Shown here: positions 6,633 through 11,628 of the stretch, piece after piece | Position numbering within the stretch: the stretch's first letter is position 1 | How the letters are laid out: every line of letters begins with the position of its first letter | NCBI GenBank assembly: GCA_023437285.1 | Contig: JAEZGP010000683.1 | Location: 1 to 11,628, forward strand | Length of the DNA stretch: 11,628 nt | Direction of reading: 5' to 3' | DNA from: Actinomycetes bacterium | GTDB lineage: Bacteria > Actinomycetota > Actinomycetes > Mycobacteriales > Micromonosporaceae | The notes under the pieces: generated by a model | Seen by the model: the letters and a program-made list of their open reading frames with translations, nothing else | Databases searched by the model: none | Told to the model about the DNA's origin: nothing | Translations under genes and position numbers: made by a program

Positions 6633-7649
6633 TCAGCGGGGACGCCCAGTTGATCCCCGGACGACGAGTTCAGGGGGCGTGGTGACGATCGAGGCTTCCG
6701 GGTCCGCCCCGCTCAGTACCGCCAGAAGGTGGTCGACCGCCGCCGCGCCCAACTCGGTCATCGGTAATGAGACCGTCGTCAGTGGGGGCCAGGTGAACTT
6801 GGCCAGCTCCGCATCGTGCAGAGCGATGATCGACAGCTGGTCCGGCACTGGAACCCCGGCCTGGTGCGCCGCGGCCAGGATGCCGACCGCGAGCATCAGC
6901 GTCGGCGCGAAAACCGCCGTCGGCACCTGGCTGCCGGCCAGCAGCCGGGAGCCAGCAGCGACTCCGGCGTCGCCGGAGAGGTTCTTGGCGGTCACCTGCC
7001 GGACGCGGGCGCCATTGGCCCTGGCCCTGCGACTGAAGGCGTGCGCTCGGTCGCGGGTGGCGTCGAGGTGCTTAGGCCCGGCGACCACGACGATGTCGCG
7101 GTGGCCAAGGTCGAGCAGATGATCCGCGGCGAGTTCGCTCGCGCCGGTGTAGTCGACGGTAGCGGTTCGCCGGCTTCCCGTGACCAGACGGTTGACCACA
7201 ACCACGGGTACGGCGGCATCGGCCAGGGCACACACCGCCTCGTCTGAGAGCGTCGCACCGGCCAGCAGCATTCCGTCGACCCCACGTACGCGATAGTCCT
7301 GCGCCAGCCTACGCAGATCGTCCGTAACCTCGCCGACCACGATCGAGTAGCCCTCCTCGGTGGCCCGGCGGTGGGCTCCGGCGATCACGCGCGAGTAGAC
7401 GGGACTCGTGAACTCAGGCACCACGAAGGCGGCCATGCCGCCCCGCGACGTACGCAGGGCCCGCGCGGCCAGGTTGGGTCGGTAGTCGAGCAACTGCACC
7501 GCGGCGAGCACCCGCTGGCGGGTCGCCTCGGAGATGCTGAGTCTCGGATCACCACTGAGCAGCCGCGAGACCACGCTGATGTCCACGCCGGCGTGCTGCG
7601 CGACCTGGCGCATCGTCGGCGGCCTCGCGAGTGGGCGCTCCGTGGTCAT
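6633..7649 (-). CDS. LacI-family transcriptional regulator
   Basis: A 338-residue repressor of normal family length. The N-terminal helix-turn-helix is at about 13-35 (MRQVAQHAGVDISVVSRLLSG), followed by YRPN at 56-59 and the hinge helix LAARALRTS that inserts into the minor groove at a central CG. The remainder is a periplasmic-binding-protein-like sensor domain: ATVDYTGASELAADHLLDLGHRDIVVVAG, and the C-terminal ending PPELVVRGST. The start is ATG at 7649 with GGGGAG just upstream (spacing short, 3-4 bases). Upstream in-frame codons to 7748 run through the operator region and are rejected. A palindrome matching the other operators lies 22-35 bases before the ATG, which predicts autoregulation. 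The likely targets are the ligase gene, the importer operon, the cupin gene and the SDR operon. The inducer is unknown; a substrate or CoA-ester intermediate of the pathway is a natural guess. Confidence 0.93.
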   Translation of the reverse strand: MTTERPLARPPTMRQVAQHAGVDISVVSRLLSGDPRLSISEATRQRVLAAVQLLDYRPNLAARALRTSRGGMAAFVVPEFTSPVYSRVIAGAHRRATEEGYSIVVGEVTDDLRRLAQDYRVRGVDGMLLAGATLSDEAVCALADAAVPVVVVNRLVTGSRRTATVDYTGASELAADHLLDLGHRDIVVVAGPKHLDATRDRAHAFSRRARANGARVRQVTAKNLSGDAGVAAGSRLLAGSQVPTAVFAPTLMLAVGILAAAHQAGVPVPDQLSIIALHDAELAKFTWPPLTTVSLPMTELGAAAVDHLLAVLSGADPEASIVTTPPELVVRGSTGRPR

Positions 7650-7670
7650 CGTCTCCCCATAGCCGCAACG

Positions 7671-7684
7671 GTCAACCGATTGTC
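7671..7684. promoter_or_regulatory. LacI-type operator in front of the regulator's own gene
   Basis: GTCAACCGATTGTC matches the reverse complement of the 5642-5655 operator (GTCAACCGATTGAC) at 13 of 14 positions and keeps the central CG. It lies 22-35 bases upstream of the regulator's ATG, a position that suits negative autoregulation. I could not assign -35 and -10 boxes here with confidence. Confidence 0.65.
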
Positions 7685-7734
7685 CGACATGTGCAACCCC
7701 TGCGGCGCCAGAATCCTCAGAACAGGAGGCCGCG

Positions 7735-7758
7735 GCCCGGCGCGACATCGTGCCGGGC
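7735..7758 (-). terminator. Hairpin downstream of the phosphotransferase gene, possible terminator
   Basis: GCCCGGC/GCCGGGC plus a C-G and a G-T pair give a 9-bp stem (7735-7743 with 7750-7758) and a six-base loop. It lies about 107 bases beyond the phosphotransferase stop and before the regulator's operator, so it could separate the SDR operon from the lacI-type gene. The minus-strand sequence that follows is only mildly T-rich. Confidence 0.4.
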
Positions 7759-7864
7759 GGTCGAAGCGCCGGGGGGCCGAACGCATGGCAGGATACGCCT
7801 CAGCCGGGCGCCGGAACTCCCGTCGATCTTTTCGGGCGTGTCGGAACCCGCGGCGACGAGCCCG

Positions 7865-8938
7865 TCAGGCGGGTCGTTCACGCAGGAGTTCGAGCCCGCG
7901 TGCGGTGAGGACCGGAACCGCCTTGTCGACCCCGTCGTAACCCGCGCTGATGGTGTGTCCCCCCAGGTGCCGGGCGTGCACCCCCTCCAGGATGACGGCC
8001 AGTTTCATCGCGCCGAGCGCACGGTAGAACGCGAGCTCCGACAGGTCCCGCCCGGCGCGGGACGCGTACGCCTGGGCGACCGCGTCCGTGTCCGGGAAGC
8101 CCGGCCACGCCGTCAGCCCGGCGGTATGCCCGAAGGCCGCGTCCTCGGCGAGGTGGCTGTCATACCAGTACGTGAGGAACATCCCGAGGTCGGCGAGCGG
8201 ATCGCCCAACGTGGACAGCTCCCAGTCCAGGACGGCGGCGATGCGCGGCGGGTCGCCGGACAGGTCGACGATGGTGTTGTCCAGCCGGAAGTCGCCATGC
8301 ACGATCGCGTTGTCGCTACGGGGCGGCACCCGCTCGGCCAGTCCGGCGAACAGCCGCGCCATGTCCGGCAGGTCGCGCGTGGCGGTACGTTGCCATTGTT
8401 CGGCCCAGCGTTTCACCTGCCGCGCCGTGTAGCCCTCCGGCCGGCCGAAGGCCGACAGGCCAGCGGCGCCGGGGTCCACCGCGTGCAGTGCGACAAGGGC
8501 GTCGATGAGGCCGTCGCAGAGGGCGGCACGTTGCGCCACGGTGAGCGCCGCCGTGTCGCCGGCACCACGCAGGACGGTGCCGGCCACCTCGGCCATGACG
8601 TAGAACGGGGCGCCGAGAACACCGGTGTCGGTACACAACGCCAGCGGTACCGGCACCGGCACCGCCGCGCCTCCCGCGTCGGCGAGGGCGCGCTGCACGG
8701 TGTACTCCCGAACCATGTCGTGCGCGCTGGGCACGACGCCGGCCAGGGGCGGCCGACGCAGCACGACGGTGCCCGTCGGCACGAGTACCCGGTAGGTGAT
8801 GTTGGACAGTCCGCCGGCGATGACGCTGGCCCGCCACGTGTCGCCGGCCTCCAGTTGGGGCAGTTCGCGCGCGAACCACGCGGTCAGCGCGGCCCGGGGA
8901 AGGCCGGGCAGCTCAGCCGCGTAGGCCTGGTCGGTCAT
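7865..8938 (-). CDS. APH-family phosphotransferase (ACAD10/11 kinase-domain-like, LvaA-like)
   Basis: A 357-residue aminoglycoside-phosphotransferase/choline-kinase-fold protein. The glycine-containing nucleotide loop is at about 40-50 (IAGGLSNITYRV), VVLRRPP at 58-64 follows, the catalytic loop is HGDFRLDN at 214-221 (His214, Asp216, Asn221), and the metal-binding DWE is at 238-240 in VLDWELSTLGDPLADLG. All key residues look present. Sequences of this pattern (GGLSN, LRRPP, HGDFRLDN, DWELSTLGDPLADL) belong to the group related to the kinase half of ACAD10/ACAD11 and to LvaA, which phosphorylates 4-hydroxyacyl-CoA, rather than to antibiotic resistance enzymes. Its ATG overlaps the stop of the acyl-CoA dehydrogenase gene (ATGA), so the two are translationally coupled. 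That pairing strongly suggests they act in sequence: phosphorylate a hydroxyacyl-CoA, then eliminate phosphate. LvaA needs a small partner, LvaB; no such gene is visible here. Confidence 0.9.
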   Translation of the reverse strand: MTDQAYAAELPGLPRAALTAWFARELPQLEAGDTWRASVIAGGLSNITYRVLVPTGTVVLRRPPLAGVVPSAHDMVREYTVQRALADAGGAAVPVPVPLALCTDTGVLGAPFYVMAEVAGTVLRGAGDTAALTVAQRAALCDGLIDALVALHAVDPGAAGLSAFGRPEGYTARQVKRWAEQWQRTATRDLPDMARLFAGLAERVPPRSDNAIVHGDFRLDNTIVDLSGDPPRIAAVLDWELSTLGDPLADLGMFLTYWYDSHLAEDAAFGHTAGLTAWPGFPDTDAVAQAYASRAGRDLSELAFYRALGAMKLAVILEGVHARHLGGHTISAGYDGVDKAVPVLTARGLELLRERPA

Positions 8939-10122
8939 CCGGTCCGCCGTTCCCGGGCCCGGCGGGCGGCGCGCTTGGCGATCGACATGCGGTGGGTCTC
9001 GGAGGACCCGTCATAGATCCGGAAGGCCCGGATGTCGGCGTAGATGCGGCCCACGACGAGATCCTCGCTCGTGCCGAGCCCGCCGCACAGTTGCACCGCG
9101 CGATCGACGACCCGGCCGACGGCCTCACTGACAAACACCTTCGTACGGCTCGACGACTCGGTGTTCCGGGCGCCCTGCGCGATCTCCCAGCTGGTCTGCC
9201 ACAGCAGGGCACGGGCGGCGTGCAGGTCGATCTCGTTGTCGGCGATCAGCTGCTGGGCCATGCCGAGGTCGGCCAGCGGGGACCCGAACAGTTCCCGGGT
9301 CACCGCCCGGTCGGTGGCGATGTCGTGGGCGCGGCGGGCGGCGCCCAGCCACCGCATGCAGTGGGTCAGCCGGGCCGGCGCCAACCGCGCCTGGGCATAG
9401 CGGAAGCCCTCGCCGGGCTCCCCCAGCACCTGGTCGTCCGGCACGAAGAGGTCGTCGATGCGTACCTCGCAGTGACCGCCGATCATGGTCGAGTCGATCG
9501 TGCGGGCGTGCCTGCCGACCGTCCAGCCGGGGGTGTCGGCGTCGACCAGGAACATGGTGGAACCGGCACCGTCGGGCCGCCCGCCCGCGGCCATCAGGAT
9601 GGCGAACGCCGCACCGTCCGCACCGGTGATGAGGTGCTTGACGCCGTTGACGCGCCAGCCGCCGTCGGCCCGGGAGGCGGTCGTACGCAGCGCCGACGGG
9701 TCCGAGCCCGCACCCGGCGGCGGCTCGGTCATCGCGAAGCACGAACGCACCTGGCCCGTGGCCAGCGGCTTGAGGTAGCGGTCGCGCTGGTCGGGCGAGG
9801 CGATCTGGTCGAGCAGGTGGATGTTGCCCTCGTCGGGTGCCGCGCAGCCCAGCGCCAGCGGACCGAGCAGGCTCGTACCGGCCTCTTCGAGCAGCACCGC
9901 CACGTCGTCGAAGGCGAACCCGCCGCCGCCCAGTTCCTCGGCCACCTGCGGCGCGAAGACGCCCCTCCGTCGGGCCGCCTCCTGCAGGTCGCGCCGCAGC
10001 GCGTCGTCGACGCCGGCGGTGAACGCCTCCTGCTCCCTCGGGATCACCACCTCCCGCAGGAACGCGCGAATGTCGTCACGCCACTGCGCCGTGCGTGTCG
10101 ATACCGTGAAGTCGAAACCCAC
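8935..10122 (-). CDS. Acyl-CoA dehydrogenase (ACAD10/11- and LvaC-like clade)
   Basis: A 395-residue FAD enzyme of normal length. The helical N-terminal domain is followed by the flavin-binding stretch CFAMTEPPPGAGSDPSALRTT (128-148), the beta domain with WRVNGVKHLITGA, and the C-terminal helical domain with AVQLCGGLGTSEDLVVGRIYADIRAFRIYDGSSETHRMSIAK. In that last motif Asp371 stands where medium-chain dehydrogenases have the catalytic glutamate; aspartate here is usual in the ACAD10/11 group. The start is GTG at 10122, with GGAGG eight bases upstream, 15 bases after the SDR stop. The kinase gene follows with a 4-base overlap. An ordinary alpha,beta-dehydrogenation is one possibility. Elimination of phosphate from a 4-phosphoacyl-CoA to give an enoyl-CoA, as in LvaC, fits the neighbours better, but it is inferred from context. 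Confidence 0.92.
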   Translation of the reverse strand: MGFDFTVSTRTAQWRDDIRAFLREVVIPREQEAFTAGVDDALRRDLQEAARRRGVFAPQVAEELGGGGFAFDDVAVLLEEAGTSLLGPLALGCAAPDEGNIHLLDQIASPDQRDRYLKPLATGQVRSCFAMTEPPPGAGSDPSALRTTASRADGGWRVNGVKHLITGADGAAFAILMAAGGRPDGAGSTMFLVDADTPGWTVGRHARTIDSTMIGGHCEVRIDDLFVPDDQVLGEPGEGFRYAQARLAPARLTHCMRWLGAARRAHDIATDRAVTRELFGSPLADLGMAQQLIADNEIDLHAARALLWQTSWEIAQGARNTESSSRTKVFVSEAVGRVVDRAVQLCGGLGTSEDLVVGRIYADIRAFRIYDGSSETHRMSIAKRAARRARERRTG

Positions 10123-10137
10123 CTGCCACCCCTCCGC

Positions 10138-10890
10138 TCAGGTCGCGGTCCAGCCGCCGTCGACGACCAGCACCGAACCCGTCACGAACGAGGCGGCCGG
10201 TGTGGCCAGGAACACCGCGGCGGGCACGAGTTCGTCGGGCCGGCCGAAGCGCGCCATGGGAACGTGTCCGAGCAGGTCGGCCATCACCTTGGGCTTACGC
10301 ATCAACGCCGCCGTGAGGTCGGTCTCGAAGTAGCCCGGCGCCAGCGCGTTCACCCGGATCCCGGCGCCGGCCCAGTCGACCGCCAGGGTGCGCACCAGCG
10401 CCTCGACCGCGCCCTTCGAGGCGGAGTACGCGGCCATCCGGCGGCCGGCGGACCGGGCGTGGATGGAGGTGACCGCGACGATGCTGCCTCCCTTGCCGCC
10501 CTCTGCCGTCATGAGGTGGGCGGCGGCGCGCATCGTCCAGAAGGTGCCGTCGAGGTTCACGCCGAGCACGTCGCGCCATTCCTGGTCGCTGACGTCGCGC
10601 GCGTCCTTCACGTGCGGGGAGATTCCGGCGGCGCTCACGCAGGTGTCGAGCCCACCCCACGCCTGCCCGATGGTCTCGGCCGCCGCGCGTACCGAATCCG
10701 GGTCCGCCACGTCGGTCGGCACGACGAGGGCCTTGCGCCCCGCCGCTTCGACGTCGGCGGCGACGTCGCTGAGAGCCTCGGCGGTACGGGCGGAGACGGC
10801 GACGTCGTAGCCGGCGCTCGCGAGCCCGACCGCGATGGCCCGGCCGAGTCCGCGACTCGCCCCGGTCACCCAGGCCCTGTTCGACGCCAT
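10138..10890 (-). CDS. SDR-family oxidoreductase (classical short-chain dehydrogenase)
   Basis: A 250-residue NAD(P)-dependent enzyme of the classical SDR type. Motifs: cofactor-binding TGASRGLG at 9-16; SAAG at 86-89 where NNAG is usual; structural Asn112; catalytic Ser142, Tyr155 and Lys159 (YSASK at 155-159); LAPGYFETDLT after the active site; and a C-terminal VDGG. Arg35 after the second strand (SART) hints at NADP(H), weakly. The start is ATG at 10890 with AGGAG six bases upstream; in-frame codons further upstream cross the promoter and operator. It is the first gene of the SDR, dehydrogenase, kinase operon, transcribed from a promoter with a perfect operator copy. A role in reducing or oxidising a keto/hydroxyl group on the acyl chain, like LvaD on levulinyl-CoA, is consistent with the operon but not shown by the sequence. 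Confidence 0.93.
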   Translation of the reverse strand: MASNRAWVTGASRGLGRAIAVGLASAGYDVAVSARTAEALSDVAADVEAAGRKALVVPTDVADPDSVRAAAETIGQAWGGLDTCVSAAGISPHVKDARDVSDQEWRDVLGVNLDGTFWTMRAAAHLMTAEGGKGGSIVAVTSIHARSAGRRMAAYSASKGAVEALVRTLAVDWAGAGIRVNALAPGYFETDLTAALMRKPKVMADLLGHVPMARFGRPDELVPAAVFLATPAASFVTGSVLVVDGGWTAT

Positions 10891-10930
10891 CTCGGTCTCC
10901 TGCCCGTCACGTCCCCTCAACCGTAGGGAA

Positions 10931-10944
10931 GTCAATCGGTTGAC
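10931..10944. promoter_or_regulatory. LacI-type operator of the SDR operon
   Basis: GTCAATCGGTTGAC, identical over 14 bases to the operator at 5642-5655. It lies just downstream of the -10 box of the predicted SDR promoter, covering the expected transcript start, and about 40 bases before the SDR ATG. A bound repressor here should block initiation. Confidence 0.75.
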
Positions 10945-10950
10945 CAGCTC

Positions 10951-10980
10951 ACGGTATTTCCCTGACCAGGGTGATGTCAA
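10951..10980 (-). promoter_or_regulatory. Predicted sigma-70-type promoter of the SDR operon
   Basis: On the minus strand, a perfect TTGACA (-35, at 10980-10975), an 18-base spacer and TACCGT (-10, at 10956-10951). The start of transcription is expected near 10944, giving a leader of about 53 bases. The -35 box overlaps a GTCAAC half site like those of the operator. The spacer contains CCCTGACCAGGG (10960-10971), a near-palindrome. Confidence 0.65.
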
Positions 10981-11039
10981 CCAGCTCCCGCATCAAGATC
11001 AAATCGCTGCCCTGACCCGATCCGCGCAGAGAGGGGACG

Positions 11040-11628
11040 TCAGCGGTACGTGCGCGACGGCCCGAGATGGGCGTGCTCGTTGAAGGACAACAGGCTCAGA
11101 CCCGAGGACCCCGCGAGCACGCTGGTGATGGACGCGTTCACCATGACCCGGTTGAGCGCGATCACGCCTGCCGGCGGGGCGCCCACGAGCGAACCCGCGA
11201 CGGCGGCGATGACGCCACCCGAGCTGACCACGACAGCGTCCTGACCGGGTGCTAGGCGGGCGGCAACGGCGGCCAACGCCGCGATCGCGCCGGAGACGAA
11301 GGCGTCCCAACCGCCGTCGGCATCGTCGTCGATCCACCGCGCGAGAGCGTGGTCGAGGCGGGCCTGGAACAGGCGACTGTCCCCCGCCGTCGCGGCGTCG
11401 GCGGCCGGGGAACCCGCGTCGCCGGGATCAGTCGGCGGGTACCGGTCGACGAGCCCGAGGTGGTCGTACTCGTTCCAGCGCCTGTCCTCGACGACGCTGG
11501 CAGCGTCCGGGAGTCCGAGCAGGGCCGCGGTGTGCGCCTGTCGGCGCAGCGTGCCCGACACGAGCAACGGTTTGCGGGCGCGTCCGGCAAGCTCCCGTCC
11601 GGCAAGCCCGGCCTGCTCGTGTCCCAGC
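11040..11628 (-). CDS. Histidine-phosphatase-superfamily protein (5' end outside window)
   Basis: The frame is open from the right edge to the TGA at 11042-11040, giving about 195 residues without the N terminus. It starts in GHEQAGLAGREL, which normally follows the catalytic RHG motif by about 20-25 residues, so roughly 25-30 residues, including RHG, are missing. SGTLRRQAHTA and RRWNEYDHL are typical of the actinobacterial phosphoglycerate-mutase-like branch, the latter carrying the acidic residue. Near the C terminus the motif expected to read SHGG reads VVVSSGGVIAAV, so the second catalytic histidine is replaced by serine. The superfamily removes phosphate from diverse small molecules or proteins. 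The substrate is unknown and this variant may be weakly active or inactive. The stop is 150 bases before the SDR ATG on the same strand, with the SDR promoter between, so it is probably a separate transcript. In-frame TTG at 11567 is not a likely start. Confidence 0.85.
   Translation of the reverse strand, partial: LGHEQAGLAGRELAGRARKPLLVSGTLRRQAHTAALLGLPDAASVVEDRRWNEYDHLGLVDRYPPTDPGDAGSPAADAATAGDSRLFQARLDHALARWIDDDADGGWDAFVSGAIAALAAVAARLAPGQDAVVVSSGGVIAAVAGSLVGAPPAGVIALNRVMVNASITSVLAGSSGLSLLSFNEHAHLGPSRTYR

Noticed and set aside
7865..8938. Reading the phosphotransferase as an aminoglycoside resistance gene
   Set aside because: It shares the fold, but its motifs and its coupling to an acyl-CoA dehydrogenase match the acyl-CoA-linked kinase group.
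7631..9016. 461-codon open frame on the plus strand opposite the phosphotransferase gene
   Set aside because: Antisense shadow of a gene with all its catalytic motifs; no ribosome site or domain of its own.
8992..10926. 644-codon open frame on the plus strand opposite the SDR and dehydrogenase genes
   Set aside because: No domain, low-complexity composition, and complete overlap with two well-supported genes and their promoter.

Overview
This is a high-GC window, with G/C strongly favoured at third codon positions and frequent GTG starts. It looks like an actinomycete chromosome; Micromonosporaceae or a relative is a guess only. It holds ten protein-coding genes and no RNA genes, insertion sequences or CRISPR arrays that I can see.

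Layout from left to right. (1) The 3' end of a MarR-type regulator on the + strand. (2) An acyl-CoA ligase on the + strand, 137 bases downstream, with a palindromic operator-like site in front. (3) A strong hairpin at 2100-2137 between converging genes. (4) A leftward block: lipoprotein substrate-binding protein, then permease, then ATPase of an ABC importer of the nitrate/sulfonate/taurine type, then a small VOC-superfamily protein. (5) A divergent control region at 5391-5756. (6) A rightward two-domain cupin-like protein. (7) A LacI-family regulator on the - strand, converging with the cupin gene. (8) A tight leftward operon of SDR oxidoreductase, acyl-CoA dehydrogenase and APH-fold phosphotransferase. 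(9) The 3' part of a histidine-phosphatase-superfamily gene that runs off the right edge.

The main observation is a 14-bp palindrome, GTCAAYCGRTTGAC or a close variant, found upstream of the ligase, in the ABC/cupin divergent region (two copies), upstream of the lacI-type gene itself and upstream of the SDR operon. It has the central CG and dimer symmetry of a LacI-family operator. The local LacI protein therefore probably controls all these units, and itself, as one regulon.

Read together, the regulon resembles an inducible uptake and degradation route for a carboxylic acid. The ABC importer brings the acid in and the ligase makes the CoA thioester. The SDR interconverts a keto and a hydroxyl group. 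The APH-like kinase plus the acyl-CoA dehydrogenase could then remove a gamma-hydroxyl through a phosphorylated intermediate, as LvaA/LvaC do for levulinate in Pseudomonas putida and as ACAD10/ACAD11 do for 4-hydroxy acids. The cupin and VOC proteins have no counterpart in that known route, so the substrate may be different. The operator sites and gene families are read from the sequence. The pathway and substrate are inference.
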